The notes beneath the pieces were generated by a model. The model was given only the letters and a program-made list of their open reading frames with translations, made no database searches and was not told where the DNA came from. A stretch of 27,096 nucleotides of DNA, from the IMG/VR virus record IMGVR_UViG_3300023174_000557, positions 1 to 27,096 of that record; one strand, written 5' to 3'. This stretch comes from a virus. This document shows, in pieces, positions 8,419-16,671 of the stretch. How positions within the stretch are numbered: position 1 is the first letter of the stretch; each line of letters begins with the position of its first letter. The position numbers were made by a program, and so were the translations under genes.

Positions 8419-9177
8419 TTATCCATTTGTTATATTATATTCCGATAATGAAAGTGATTTATCCATCAATTTATTTTCAAAATCATATAATTTTTCAATA
8501 TAACCATTTCTTCTTAAAAATTTAAAGACTAAATTTTCATTAGAGTATTCTCCCTTCTTTTCTAAACCTGATGTTCTATATTTCTTTAATTTTTCTTTAA
8601 ACTTCCCTATTAATTCTTTAGCCTCTTCTAATTCTTCATGGGATGCGTGTTTCATAAGAATATCAATATCGTTCATCCACTTTTTAGCTTTATTTTTAAT
8701 TAAAACTTTATCAATATTTACTGATTCTTTTTCAGGTGTTTCTATCCACTCGTCATATAATATAGAATACATACCACTACTAAAATGAGACTCACTTGAA
8801 TCTTGACAATATAACTCAACGTCAAATTTTTTTATTGTGATATTATGATTTTTATTAAATAAAAGTTTTTTAATATTAAATAATTCTTTATATATATCAA
8901 CTTGGTCTTTTGGAAACTGTGTATAGTCAATCATTAAATGTAAATCAACATCTGAAAACTCAGACCAATTGTAATTACATAATGAACCTGTCATTACAAT
9001 ATCCTCAATAAAAACATTTACTTTAAGAAATTCAATAAATTGATGTGCGATTTCTAACAAAGATTCTCTAATCTCTGTTTTCATTTTAGTATCTTTAGAT
9101 TTTGAATTAACCCAAATTTTAGGATTTAACTCATTTCTAATTGTAAAACTTTGTAATATACTAACACTTTTATCCAT
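8419..9177 (-). CDS. Nucleotidyltransferase-fold protein (Pol beta superfamily)
   Basis: This 252-aa protein has the hallmark of the Pol beta-type nucleotidyltransferase fold. MTGSLCNYNWSEFSDVDLHL gives G64-S65, then D76-x-D78, and a third acidic residue follows in KFDVELYC (D119). All three metal-binding carboxylates are present, so it looks catalytically competent. The C-terminal part (about 150-240) is helical and Lys-rich. The substrate is unknown. Members of this superfamily add NMPs to tRNA, antibiotics, proteins or other nucleotides; the length is close to minimal NTases with a helical partner domain. It sits among late genes with its own box 4 nt from the ATG, so it may be made late or packaged. 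Confidence 0.85.
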   Translation of the reverse strand: MDKSVSILQSFTIRNELNPKIWVNSKSKDTKMKTEIRESLLEIAHQFIEFLKVNVFIEDIVMTGSLCNYNWSEFSDVDLHLMIDYTQFPKDQVDIYKELFNIKKLLFNKNHNITIKKFDVELYCQDSSESHFSSGMYSILYDEWIETPEKESVNIDKVLIKNKAKKWMNDIDILMKHASHEELEEAKELIGKFKEKLKKYRTSGLEKKGEYSNENLVFKFLRRNGYIEKLYDFENKLMDKSLSLSEYNITNG

Positions 9178-9181
9178 TAAG

Positions 9182-9190
9182 TATAAATAT
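9182..9190 (-). promoter_or_regulatory. Late-type box ATATTTATA at the nucleotidyltransferase start
   Basis: It ends 4 nt before the ATG at 9177, the same geometry as at terminase. It overlaps the stop of the KTSC gene. Confidence 0.5.
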
Positions 9191-9432
9191 CAAATTCTTT
9201 TGTATTTGTAAGTTTTTGATATTTCAGTATTAAAAAATTTTCCTTGGGACTCGGCCATTCTAAATTTTGTGTAGATATTGTGAGGAACTTCGTCATATTC
9301 GTATTTGGTCCCATTTTTAAATTCAACTACAAGTTTTTTACTTTCAACATCATATTCTGTTTTAGATAAATTACTTGAATCAATTTCATTGATTATTTTA
9401 GTTCCTTCAATTATTTCTTTTTTTACTGCCAT
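9190..9432 (-). CDS. KTSC domain protein
   Basis: At 80 aa this is essentially a single KTSC domain. The recognisable pattern is SSNLSKTEYDVESKKLVVEF, then a NGTKYEYDEVP strand-turn and the FNTEISKTYKYKRI end. KTSC domains are short beta-rich modules common in phages and bacteria, with no settled biochemical role; they may bind nucleic acid. The start is set by a clear Shine-Dalgarno AGGAGG six bases upstream of the ATG, inside the 3' end of the previous gene. This is one of the few good SD sites in the window and fits an internal operon gene without its own promoter. Confidence 0.88.
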   Translation of the reverse strand: MAVKKEIIEGTKIINEIDSSNLSKTEYDVESKKLVVEFKNGTKYEYDEVPHNIYTKFRMAESQGKFFNTEISKTYKYKRI

Positions 9433-9433
9433 A

Positions 9434-9736
9434 TTATTCCTCCTTTTTGTCTAATGGGGTCTCATCGTTTATTTCTTTCATTTTATTTTGAATATAATCC
9501 ATATAATCAGATAATTCAATATTTCCAAAATAAGATTTAACTTCAATTCCTAATTTTTTTTGTTCAACTCCAAATTGTTCAAATAATTCCATAATTTTTC
9601 TAGTATAATATGGAGGTTTTTCTAAATCTTTTTCTGACCATCCCTCTTTTTGAAATTCTTTTCTTAGTTTACGATAGACATCTAATAATTTTTCATCAGC
9701 ATTTAATTGTGAAATATATTTTTTCCAAGCTTCCAT
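9434..9736 (-). CDS. Unknown 100-aa helical protein
   Basis: A charged, mostly helical protein (MEAWKKYISQLNADEKLLDV at the start, acidic KKEE end) with Tyr/Trp-rich spots (PPYYTRKIMELFEQF). No motif is recognised. Its stop lies one base before the KTSC start, so the two are co-transcribed and probably coupled. An ATATTTATT box ends 3 nt before its ATG, after a hairpin terminator, marking it as the first gene of a transcript. Confidence 0.75.
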   Translation of the reverse strand: MEAWKKYISQLNADEKLLDVYRKLRKEFQKEGWSEKDLEKPPYYTRKIMELFEQFGVEQKKLGIEVKSYFGNIELSDYMDYIQNKMKEINDETPLDKKEE

Positions 9737-9739
9737 ACA

Positions 9740-9748
9740 AATAAATAT
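9740..9748 (-). promoter_or_regulatory. Late-type box ATATTTATT before the 9736 gene
   Basis: The coding-strand box lies 3 nt from the ATG and directly follows the 9759-9782 hairpin. The terminator-box-start order is the same as at terminase. Confidence 0.45.
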
Positions 9749-9758
9749 ATTAAAATGA

Positions 9759-9782
9759 TAAACCCTCCAATCGGAGGGTTTA
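9759..9782 (-). terminator. Hairpin terminator after hsp20
   Basis: A TAAACCCTCC/GGAGGGTTTA ten-base-pair stem with an AATC loop, 5 nt past the Hsp20 stop. The downstream minus-strand tail TCATTTTAATAT is only moderately T-rich. Confidence 0.7.
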
Positions 9783-9786
9783 TAAA

Positions 9787-10173
9787 TTAAAGAAGACTAA
9801 TTCTTTTTTTCTTTTCTGATTTCTTGTAATTGTGTACGAACACTGTTAGAATTCCGTCTTCAATTGTTGCTTCAATGTTATCAGGGTTGTATTCTTGACC
9901 TATTTTGAATTTTTGTGAGATAACTTTTTCAGCGTCCTCACCATTTAATTTATAGGTCCTTTTTCCATCTACGTATAATACCCCTCCCTCAACCTCAACT
10001 TTTAGGTTTGATTTGTTAAACCCTGGAACTTCAAAAAATAAATAAGCACCATCTTTAGTGTAATTAACCTCATAAGGCTCTTTATCGGAGTTTTTTAAAG
10101 CCATGTTACTGTAAGTGGGTTGGTTAAAAAACCCGTCAAATAATCTGTCAAAGTGTGAATTCATGTAAATCAT
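9787..10173 (-). CDS. Small heat-shock protein, Hsp20/alpha-crystallin family
   Basis: This 128-aa protein has an alpha-crystallin domain. FFEVPGFNKSNLKVEVEGGV gives the VPG and beta-strand pattern, and IEDGILTVFVH supplies the conserved G-x-L strand. It is an ATP-independent holdase that keeps unfolding proteins soluble. Hsp20 genes are known in T4-like phages of cyanobacteria. ATG codons at residues 1 and 4 are both possible; no SD distinguishes them. It is divergent from the Clp-like gene, so the two chaperone genes share a 192-nt promoter region. A TTG-N20-TAAATTTA pair lies upstream. Confidence 0.93.
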   Translation of the reverse strand: MIYMNSHFDRLFDGFFNQPTYSNMALKNSDKEPYEVNYTKDGAYLFFEVPGFNKSNLKVEVEGGVLYVDGKRTYKLNGEDAEKVISQKFKIGQEYNPDNIEATIEDGILTVFVHNYKKSEKKKRISLL

Positions 10174-10192
10174 AATTTTTTTGTTTTTTTAT

Positions 10193-10223
10193 TAAATTTA
10201 TTTTTTTATTTCGAATAAGTCAA
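10193..10223 (-). promoter_or_regulatory. Possible host-like promoter for hsp20
   Basis: Coding strand TTG (10221-10223), 20-nt spacer, then TAAATTTA (10193-10200), one mismatch from the Bacteroidetes -7 element TAnnTTTG. It is a weak match. Confidence 0.35.
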
Positions 10224-10316
10224 CTAAATTTGTACCAATAAAAAAATGGTGAAAAAATAACAGATGTGACTGACATACTGACATATTTTTTATTTATAAT
10301 ATGACAAATAGTCAAT

Positions 10317-10348
10317 ATTGTATTTTTAGAATAAATTTTGTATCTTTT
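10317..10348 (+). promoter_or_regulatory. Possible host-like promoter for the clp gene
   Basis: ATTG (10317-10320), 20-nt spacer, then TATCTTTT (10341-10348), one mismatch from TAnnTTTG, 17 nt before the ATG at 10366. The rest of the 10174-10365 gap holds no ORF. Confidence 0.45.
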
Positions 10349-10365
10349 AACTAAAATAAAAACAT

Positions 10366-12387
10366 ATGATAGAATCAATGGATAATGACAACCCAAGAGA
10401 GTCAAAAAAAACATACGACTCAAAAACACCCGCATTAGATAATTTCAGTAGAGACTTAATTAAGTTAGCTGAAGAAGGTAAACTTGACCCTGTTGTAGGT
10501 AGAGAAAAAGAAATTCTTCGAATTGCACAAATCTTATCTCGTAGAAAGAAAAATAATCCAATTATTATTGGTGAACCAGGTTGTGGTAAAACCGCAATTG
10601 TTGAGGGTCTTGCCATGAAAATTTATGAAGGAGATTGTCCTAGAAATCTTGCCGATAAAAGAATACTTTCACTTGAAATGACTTCAATAGTTGCTGGTAC
10701 AAAATATAGAGGTCAATTCGAAGAAAGGATGAAAGTGATTATTGAAGAACTTCAGGCTAATCCAGATATCATAATTTTTATAGATGAAATACATACCATA
10801 GTTGGAGCGGGAAATTCTTCGGGTTCATTAGACGCTTCCAATATCTTTAAACCAGCTCTTGCTCGCGGTGAAATACAATGTGTTGGTGCCACTACTCTTG
10901 ATGAATATCGTAAAAACTTTGAAAAGGATGGTGCGTTAGAACGTAGATTCCAAAAAGTAATTGTAGATGGTGCGACTAAGGAACAAACGATGGAAATCCT
11001 AAAAAATATTAGAAATAAATATGAGAGTTACCATAAAGTTATGTTTAGTGATGAAGTATTAAATGCTTGTGTTAACTTGGCGGAAAGGTATATTACTGAC
11101 CGAGAATTTCCTGATAAAGCTATCGATATATTAGATGAAGTTGGGGCTAGATGTCAAGTAGATATGAAATTACCTGATATTATTGAGGAATTAAAATCTA
11201 AAGCCCTTGATATAAAAAATCAAAAGATTGATGTTGTTAAACGCCAAAAATATGAAGAGGCTGCCGAATTGAGAGATAAAGAAAGAAAGATTTTAATAAA
11301 ATTAGATGATGAAAAGAAAAAATTCGAAAATGATATTAATGTCAAAAAGAAAGAAGTTTCAATAGAATTGGTATATGATGTTGTTTCTAATATGACTAAA
11401 ATACCTGTAAGTAAACTAAACTCGGACGATACCAAAGCTTTGGTTGATTTAGATAAATCATTAAATGATAAAGTAATTGGTCAAGAAGATGCGGTAAAAC
11501 GTATTGCCAAATCTATTCGTAGAAATCGTCTTGGGATTAAGGACCCTAATCGTCCTATTGGTTCTTTTATCTTTCTGGGGTCAACAGGTGTTGGTAAAAC
11601 ATACTTAGCAAAACAATTAGCTAAAGAAGTTTTTGGTAGTGAAGATGCTTTAATTCGTATGGATATGTCCGAATATCAGGAAAAACACACTGTATCTCGT
11701 TTGGTTGGTGCTCCTCCAGGATATGTTGGATATGATGAAGGTGGCCAATTAACCGAACAAGTTAAAAATAAACCATATTCTGTAATCTTATTTGATGAAA
11801 TTGAAAAGGCGAATAAAGATATCTTCTCTTCATTATTACAGATGTTAGATGATGGTCATATGACAGATGGTTTGGGTCGTAAAATTAATTTTAAGAATTG
11901 TATCATAATCATGACCTCAAATCTTGGTATTAAGAAAATGCAAGACTTTGGTGCTGGTATCGGTTTTACAAATGCAAATAACGTATTTGCAAATGAAGAG
12001 TTGAGGAAAGAAACGTTACACAAAGAACTTAAAAAATTCTTCTCTCCTGAATTTTTAAATCGAATAGATGATGTGGTTGTATTTAATTCATTAAAACAAA
12101 ATGATGTAGATAAGATTGTAACTATTGAATTATCTAAGTTAAAATCAAGATTGGATGGCCTTAAGTATTTTATTAATTTTGATAAGTCAATTGAAGAAAT
12201 GATATCTAAAGTGGGATTTGATGAAATGTATGGTGCAAGACCATTAAAAAGAGCCATTCAGGATAAAGTTGAGGATTTCATTTCTGAAGAAGTTCTTAAG
12301 GGTAATATTAAAGAAGACACACGATATACTCTAAAAACAACTGATGGGGATACATTGCAAGTGTCTAAAACAAAAAAAGGGAGTTAA
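10366..12387 (+). CDS. ClpC/ClpA-type AAA+ unfoldase without N domain
   Basis: This 673-aa protein has two complete AAA+ modules. D1: Walker A GEPGCGKT (69-76), Walker B IIFIDEIH (136-143), and an Arg-finger region LERRF. D2: Walker A GSTGVGKT (405-412), GYVGYDEGG pore loop (452-460), Walker [11 protein letters not shown], and sensor 2 GARPLKR. Between them is a short UVR-like coiled segment ([15 protein letters not shown], about 293-307) as in ClpC, not the long ClpB M domain. The GAGIGFTN loop (529-536) matches the IGF/LGF-type loop with which ClpA/C/X dock on ClpP. The usual N-terminal adaptor-binding domain of about 150 residues is absent. It therefore probably unfolds substrates into host ClpP with altered substrate choice. 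No clpP gene is present in the window. Confidence 0.92.
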   Translation: MIESMDNDNPRESKKTYDSKTPALDNFSRDLIKLAEEGKLDPVVGREKEILRIAQILSRRKKNNPIIIGEPGCGKTAIVEGLAMKIYEGDCPRNLADKRILSLEMTSIVAGTKYRGQFEERMKVIIEELQANPDIIIFIDEIHTIVGAGNSSGSLDASNIFKPALARGEIQCVGATTLDEYRKNFEKDGALERRFQKVIVDGATKEQTMEILKNIRNKYESYHKVMFSDEVLNACVNLAERYITDREFPDKAIDILDEVGARCQVDMKLPDIIEELKSKALDIKNQKIDVVKRQKYEEAAELRDKERKILIKLDDEKKKFENDINVKKKEVSIELVYDVVSNMTKIPVSKLNSDDTKALVDLDKSLNDKVIGQEDAVKRIAKSIRRNRLGIKDPNRPIGSFIFLGSTGVGKTYLAKQLAKEVFGSEDALIRMDMSEYQEKHTVSRLVGAPPGYVGYDEGGQLTEQVKNKPYSVILFDEIEKANKDIFSSLLQMLDDGHMTDGLGRKINFKNCIIIMTSNLGIKKMQDFGAGIGFTNANNVFANEELRKETLHKELKKFFSPEFLNRIDDVVVFNSLKQNDVDKIVTIELSKLKSRLDGLKYFINFDKSIEEMISKVGFDEMYGARPLKRAIQDKVEDFISEEVLKGNIKEDTRYTLKTTDGDTLQVSKTKKGS

Positions 12388-12400
12388 TCTCCCTTTTTTT
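12372..12400. terminator. Bidirectional terminator between convergent genes
   Basis: Seven A, GGGAG, TTAAT loop, CTCCC, seven T. The clp stop codon lies inside the loop and the minus-strand gene ends at 12401, so one hairpin serves both directions. Confidence 0.85.
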
Positions 12401-13660
12401 CTATTGGTATCCATGAATTGCCCTTAAATACATGTCTAAATCTTTAAAGTATTGATTGTTAGATGTTATACCAACGTTTTCAGGAGTTTTAATAAACCAA
12501 GTATCTGAGATTAATACTCCATCTTTATATAATTTACCAAATCCAGGTATTACAAACCATTCTCCATTCTTTTTACCTGTTGTTTCTGTATTTGAACCGC
12601 TTGATTCGTAACATAATATTTTTTCTCCTTTTGATAATTCAATTTCAAAAACATTTCTCCCTGTAATATATTGTTTACCTATAATTTTTATTTTTGTTTG
12701 GTCAAATGTTTCACCTTTATATCTATCACATTTATTTACTAATTCATTAATTAATTGATATTGTCTATTCATTAAATCATTTGGCGATTCATTCGGGATA
12801 GTATCTATCCTCCAGTTTTCTCTTAAATCCATAGGTGGGACTTTTGATAAATCAAACTCAGGTATATCTTTTTCAATAATTGTTTTAATTTTTAATCTAA
12901 ATTCTGTACCATTGGATAACTTTGTTGGTAACTTAGATAAATTATCATTTAATCCTACATCATGTCCACTAACATGACCTTTTATATACCAATCTAAATA
13001 TGTTGTTGGGGTTAGCGTGCCGTCTTCAGAAACAAAATAAGATTCTTGTTTTTTTGTTTTTGGGTTCCATTCGAAATGGTAATTACGTTCGTTTAAGGTT
13101 AATTTTAGGAAATTCTCAAGTTCATTTTTAACTTTAGTATCTTTTATTGTCATAATGACCCTATTGGATATTATGTCGCTTAGTTTTAACGGACTTTTAT
13201 TTAAATTTAAAAATAAATTCCAAGATTCTTCACCAAAATTATATTTAACAAATTTTTCAAGTTTATTAGGATGTGTTTTATATACTTCTTTCCATTTTGG
13301 AAATTTTTTTAAAACAAAATTATTTCTAAAATTTACTGATGTTTTAACTTGAGTAGAAACTAGTTCCGCTAGCATTTCAGACTCTGATTTAGTTAAAGTT
13401 ATTTTTTTTATTATATTACGTATCCATTCTACAAATCTTTCTTTAAATGGTCTACTATCTTTAACTAAGTATTTTTCTAAGGCTATTTCACCTTCTCTAT
13501 CAATCCATTTTTCAAAATTAGATTCTATACTTTTAAATAATTCTTTATAATTATTTTTTAATTGTTCTGTTATAATTTCTGGCGACTCATTTATGGTTCT
13601 ATAACCATAATTTTTATGCATAGATAAAATTCTTTGTTTTTCTTGTTCAGAAATAATCAT
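12401..13660 (-). CDS. Unknown 419-aa phage protein with leader-like N-terminus
   Basis: It begins MIISEQEKQRILSMHKNYGY, a short amphipathic segment resembling those in the 6396 and 8178 proteins, followed by TINESPEIITEQL, which contains I/L-x-E sites. Residues 40-200 are helical and basic. The C-terminal half (about 215-419) is richer in beta segments, with a WNPKTKKQESYF turn, a GKQYITGRNVFEIEL stretch and a GEWFVIPGFGKLYKDG end. There is no signal peptide or catalytic motif that I recognise. It has an ATATTTATA box and no SD. It could be an internal virion protein; function unknown. Confidence 0.82.
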   Translation of the reverse strand: MIISEQEKQRILSMHKNYGYRTINESPEIITEQLKNNYKELFKSIESNFEKWIDREGEIALEKYLVKDSRPFKERFVEWIRNIIKKITLTKSESEMLAELVSTQVKTSVNFRNNFVLKKFPKWKEVYKTHPNKLEKFVKYNFGEESWNLFLNLNKSPLKLSDIISNRVIMTIKDTKVKNELENFLKLTLNERNYHFEWNPKTKKQESYFVSEDGTLTPTTYLDWYIKGHVSGHDVGLNDNLSKLPTKLSNGTEFRLKIKTIIEKDIPEFDLSKVPPMDLRENWRIDTIPNESPNDLMNRQYQLINELVNKCDRYKGETFDQTKIKIIGKQYITGRNVFEIELSKGEKILCYESSGSNTETTGKKNGEWFVIPGFGKLYKDGVLISDTWFIKTPENVGITSNNQYFKDLDMYLRAIHGYQ

Positions 13661-13674
13661 TTATATTATTTTAA

Positions 13675-13683
13675 TATAAATAT
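13675..13683 (-). promoter_or_regulatory. Late-type box ATATTTATA before the 13660 gene
   Basis: The coding-strand box ends 14 nt before the ATG and overlaps the end of the peptidase gene. Confidence 0.5.
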
Positions 13684-14513
13684 TACCAATATCTAAATGA
13701 TTCTGATTTTTCAATACTCTTATGGTATTTCGTATACCCTAACAATTCAATCATTTTTTTACCCATCTCAATTCCATTAAAAGTATCCTCAACCACAACG
13801 TATTCATTTTTTGTATGATAATCATAATAACCTATTGAGAAATTAATACAAGAAAAATCAAATTTAGCCTTTAATGCGTATACATCTGTATAAGGATGTC
13901 TCATATATTGACGTTTTTCATTCATATTTTCATTTAATATCTTATCACACTTTTGAAAAAACTCACTCTCTCTGTCAAATAATTTGGCCCCAAAACAGGT
14001 TTCAGTAATCATCCAATTCTCAGGAGCATCAAACTGTATGGCATATCCAACATTAGTGAAAAACTTTGGGTCGGCTTGTTTTGAACCATGACAACCTGTT
14101 TCTTCGGATACAAAAAATGCCGCTTTAAGATACGGTAATTCTTTTAATAATTCAAGACATGCAAAAACACCACATTTATCATCACCACCAATTCCTGTTG
14201 GTTTACCTTCATCGTTATATGCTTTTAGGGATAATTTTAATTCTCCATTAGAGTTAGGTTTCATTTCTTCTCTAACATTAATTGTATCAATTCTATGAAC
14301 AGTATCTGTGTGGGCAATTACACAAGGGAAAATAAAATTATCAGGAACTTCTCCTGTTTGTTTAATAGCGTACACATTAAGATATTCATCAACATAATGT
14401 TCAATTTTATTTTCAGTTAACCAATCTGAAATAAATTGAACCATTCTATCTTCTTCGTATGTTACGGTTGGAACTGATAATACTTCTTTTAGTAATTCTA
14501 AATTTCTTGACAT
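13683..14513 (-). CDS. M20/PepT-like metallopeptidase, compact
   Basis: This 276-aa co-catalytic zinc peptidase has all expected ligands: IAHTDTVH (H68, D70), GIGGDDKCG (bridging D111), FVSEETGCHG (catalytic E137 and ligand E138), IQFDAP (D162) and YHTKNEY (H233). The order and the HTD motif fit M20 peptidases, near peptidase T, which trims tripeptides and other short peptides. It is shorter than PepT (about 410 aa), so the dimerisation domain seems to be missing. It lacks a signal peptide and should act in the cytoplasm. Such an enzyme is unusual in a phage. Its promoter is host-like (TATCTTTG), unlike the neighbouring genes. Recycling of peptides from proteolysis, or processing of one specific peptide, are both possible. 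Confidence 0.88.
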   Translation of the reverse strand: MSRNLELLKEVLSVPTVTYEEDRMVQFISDWLTENKIEHYVDEYLNVYAIKQTGEVPDNFIFPCVIAHTDTVHRIDTINVREEMKPNSNGELKLSLKAYNDEGKPTGIGGDDKCGVFACLELLKELPYLKAAFFVSEETGCHGSKQADPKFFTNVGYAIQFDAPENWMITETCFGAKLFDRESEFFQKCDKILNENMNEKRQYMRHPYTDVYALKAKFDFSCINFSIGYYDYHTKNEYVVVEDTFNGIEMGKKMIELLGYTKYHKSIEKSESFRYW

Positions 14514-14529
14514 TTTATATCTTTTTTTA

Positions 14530-14560
14530 CAAAGATACTAAATTAATTTGACATTTTAAA
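14530..14560 (-). promoter_or_regulatory. Host-like promoter for the peptidase gene
   Basis: Coding strand TTTA (14557-14560), 19-nt spacer, TATCTTTG (14530-14537), 16 nt before the ATG. The -7 element is a perfect TAnnTTTG; the -33 element has one mismatch. Confidence 0.65.
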
Positions 14561-15581
14561 ATAATTCTGGTTGAAATAAAAATAAATTAAAATTTTTTAA
14601 ATCTGATTTACCTTTTTTAAAATCCATGGTATTTTTTATTTTATATTCATATAAAATATGATTTGTCGTTGGGTCAACACCTATTATCTTAAACATTTTA
14701 TTCTTATCTTTTGGTAAATCATACCATTTCTTAAAAGTAAATTTACTTAAAATTTCTCTAATTTTTTTAAACTCCTCTATATCTTTAAAATTATCTGAAT
14801 CAAAAAGCTCTTCCTTAATCTTTTCAAGATTCCAATTTACAGTCCTATTAAAACTTCCCTCATCAAAGTTATCGTGATAGTGATACTCATACCAATCATT
14901 ATATTCATTATTATCCACACCTTTTTCCTCTCCTAATTTTTCTAATAATCCACTAATATTTGATGTTTTATCATTAAATCTATCATATAATTTTATTAAA
15001 TTATCTACTGTAGTATAGTATTTGTAAAAACAACTATTTCCTATTTGGTATATACCATCTGTCATAAAAATATCACATAAATCTTCTCTGGCAGCTTCTT
15101 TAAGAGTAGTTTCAATTGCGGCATCCATCTCACCACTATAGTCCCCAGTAATAATTCCAATTCTATTAGTGAAAGTATCGTCTAATAATTTACAAAAACT
15201 AATCAAATCGTTATTCTCATTCAAGTCTAATTCAGGTGACAGATATTGTTTAATTTCCTCAAATAATTCTTTATTTTCGTTATTAAAATAATTGTATAAA
15301 TACCCCTGTCCCCAATCTTCAGAGGCGGTATAAGAATCGAAATATTCATAACCACCTCCGTATGATGAGAACATATCTGACAAATGTCTAATTGTATATT
15401 CATTAAAACCAAAAAGCTTAAAATAATCCGAATTATCATCAAACCTTAAAACTAATATACCATTATCTCTAAGTTCAAAAATTAAATCATCTTTTATGTG
15501 TACTGCAGCAAGAAGACCTTGTTTAAACATGTGTAATTGCATATATAACCAATCTTCTTTCGCTTCTTTTATAATTCTCAT
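14556..15581 (-). CDS. Unknown 341-aa acidic protein
   Basis: It starts MRIIKEAKEDWLYMQLHMFK. The first residues contain the IIKE leader-like pattern shared with other accessory proteins here. It is Asp/Asn/Tyr-rich with an acidic middle (GVDNNEYNDWYEYHYHDNFDE shows the composition, about 225-245) and no transmembrane segment. It has no recognised catalytic motif. It is monocistronic with a GTATTTATA box 13 nt upstream of the ATG and lies divergent from the tmRNA gene. I do not recognise the family. Confidence 0.82.
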   Translation of the reverse strand: MRIIKEAKEDWLYMQLHMFKQGLLAAVHIKDDLIFELRDNGILVLRFDDNSDYFKLFGFNEYTIRHLSDMFSSYGGGYEYFDSYTASEDWGQGYLYNYFNNENKELFEEIKQYLSPELDLNENNDLISFCKLLDDTFTNRIGIITGDYSGEMDAAIETTLKEAAREDLCDIFMTDGIYQIGNSCFYKYYTTVDNLIKLYDRFNDKTSNISGLLEKLGEEKGVDNNEYNDWYEYHYHDNFDEGSFNRTVNWNLEKIKEELFDSDNFKDIEEFKKIREILSKFTFKKWYDLPKDKNKMFKIIGVDPTTNHILYEYKIKNTMDFKKGKSDLKNFNLFLFQPELF

Positions 15582-15594
15582 GAAATCTTTTTAA

Positions 15595-15603
15595 TATAAA
15601 TAC
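15595..15603 (-). promoter_or_regulatory. Late-type box GTATTTATA before the 15581 gene
   Basis: The coding-strand box ends 13 nt before the ATG and is back-to-back with the tmRNA promoter. Confidence 0.5.
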
Positions 15604-15611
15604 CAATTTTG

Positions 15612-15642
15612 TTTGGAAATTAAATATTTATTCGTACATTTG
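15612..15642 (+). promoter_or_regulatory. Host-like promoter of the tmRNA gene
   Basis: TTTG (15612-15615), 19-nt spacer, TACATTTG (15635-15642), an exact fit to the Bacteroidetes consensus. Expected transcription start is near 15647, about 16 nt before the mature 5' end. The -7 element sits inside an inverted repeat GTACA-TT-TGTAC. Confidence 0.75.
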
Positions 15643-15662
15643 TACAAGTTATTTGAAATTAT

Positions 15663-16085
15663 GGGGTAGGTATAGGCATTTGATTTCAGATATCAGGGAT
15701 AAATGGCACGTAGTCGGATGTCATCTACGACTTGAATCCACGGTGGTAAAATTTAAACGGCAACGTTTTGAACAAAATGTCTCTTGCTGGTCTTATTAGA
15801 CAAGACGAGACTGTATCTGTAGCTTAATTGTTATGATACCTTCGGGTCGGGAAGCATATAACCTAGGAACAGCAGCTTCGTAAGGTTTGACATATACCAG
15901 TAAAATGTGTCGGGAGTGACGGGTCAGAGCTCTTTAAAATAATTCTGAGACCAAGTTGTTTGCAGGTGGGTTTCTCACATATATCAAACCTGATATTTCG
16001 GAACATTGAGAACTAATGTTGTACTAAACGTGTAGTCATTTATTGTTGAATCGGAAAGACCGCAGTTCGAATCTGCGCTACTCCA
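15663..16085 (+). ncRNA. ssrA: Phage transfer-messenger RNA (tmRNA)
   Basis: This 423-nt gene frees stalled ribosomes and tags the nascent protein. The ends form an alanine-tRNA-like acceptor: GGGGTAG (15663-15669) pairs with CTACTCC (16078-16084), including the alanine-specifying G3-U70 wobble. The T-arm is CGCAG-TTCGAAT-CTGCG (16061-16077). The 3' part ACTAAACGTGTAG matches the ACUAAACAUGUAG block I recall from Bacteroides tmRNA. Two crossing helix pairs support H-type pseudoknots: GAAGC/GCTTC with AACCT/AGGTT (15851-15887), and TTCTCA/TGAGAA with AACAT/ATGTT (15972-16020). The segment before the tag, AAATTTAAACGGC, aligns with AGTTTAATTGGC of bacteroidal tmRNAs, placing the resume codon at GGC 15759. 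The reading frame then runs 22 sense codons to TAA at 15825, ending Val-Ser-Val-Ala, much longer than the usual 8-12. CCA is not encoded. It has its own promoter and terminator. Confidence 0.93.
15759..15827 (+). other. tmRNA tag reading frame, 22 codons, unusual end
   Basis: Predicted from the resume codon GGC to TAA. The tag begins Gly-Asn-Val-Leu-Asn and ends Asp-Glu-Thr-Val-Ser-Val-Ala. It lacks the usual ALAA/LAA end read by ClpX. The frame also contains inverted repeats (GTCTC...GAGAC), so part of it is probably folded. The other two frames stop early or lack an Ala-type end, but the resume site is inferred by alignment only. Confidence 0.65.
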
Positions 16086-16097
16086 CATCCACAATTA

Positions 16098-16134
16098 AAT
16101 CCCGTCATCTCCATTAAATTTGACGGGATTTTTT
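16098..16134. terminator. tmRNA terminator, shared with the HNH gene end
   Basis: AATCCCGTCA (16098-16107) pairs with TGACGGGATT (16121-16130), followed by TTTT on the plus strand. The last codons and stop of the minus-strand HNH gene lie inside the hairpin. Confidence 0.88.
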
Positions 16135-16671
16135 ATTCATATTTTCACATATAATTTTACATAATTCCCAAACCTCTTCATCTGTCATTGTATTTTTCAT
16201 ATAGTTAATTGGTTTGGAAACCCACCTTATATTACCTTTTTCATATCCTTTATTACTATCTATTCTATCTAATGATGCGGAATATATTTGACTTGGTTTA
16301 TCTTTACTATAAGACATAAGTTCTAATTTAACACCCGAATAATAACATATACCACCTTGTATATCCCATTGTTCTTTCAAATCTTCTATGGTTACATTAT
16401 AATTTTTATTTCTTTTTTTAATAGTTCTAAAATGGTAGTTAAATCCCGTATTTTCACTTTTTCTGTTGTTAGAATGTTGTGTAATATCATATCTATTTTT
16501 AACATTTAATAAATTTTTACTATTATTTACCCCAACACAAATTCTAGAACAAAAGTTTTTTCTACCTAATTTTTGATTCCTTTTAATTTCCGAAATTGGT
16601 TTTTCAAATTCTATCCCACAGTTATCGCAACTGCATTTTCCTAATTTTCTATCATAAGTTCTTATTCTCAT
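16114..16671 (-). CDS. HNH homing endonuclease
   Basis: This 185-aa free-standing endonuclease has an N-terminal Cys cluster (CSCDNC at 13-18, CSRIC at 41-45) that probably forms a zinc knuckle. The C-terminal nuclease module has GGICYYSGVKL, SASLDRIDSNKGYEKGNIRW and SKPINYMKN. The DRID...GNIRWV...N pattern is that of the HNH subfamily spread by phages as homing genes. It lies convergent to the tmRNA gene, and its C-terminal codons run through the tmRNA terminator, suggesting insertion next to the tmRNA, perhaps because the tmRNA locus is or was its target. It has an ATATTTATA box 21 nt upstream of the ATG. Confidence 0.9.
   Translation of the reverse strand: MRIRTYDRKLGKCSCDNCGIEFEKPISEIKRNQKLGRKNFCSRICVGVNNSKNLLNVKNRYDITQHSNNRKSENTGFNYHFRTIKKRNKNYNVTIEDLKEQWDIQGGICYYSGVKLELMSYSKDKPSQIYSASLDRIDSNKGYEKGNIRWVSKPINYMKNTMTDEEVWELCKIICENMNKKSRQI

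Noticed and set aside
15690-15705. GGATAAATG in the tmRNA as a third copy of the terminator loop sequence
   Set aside because: It is only nine bases in AT-rich DNA and probably belongs to the tmRNA long helix that pairs with CATTTAT near 16037.
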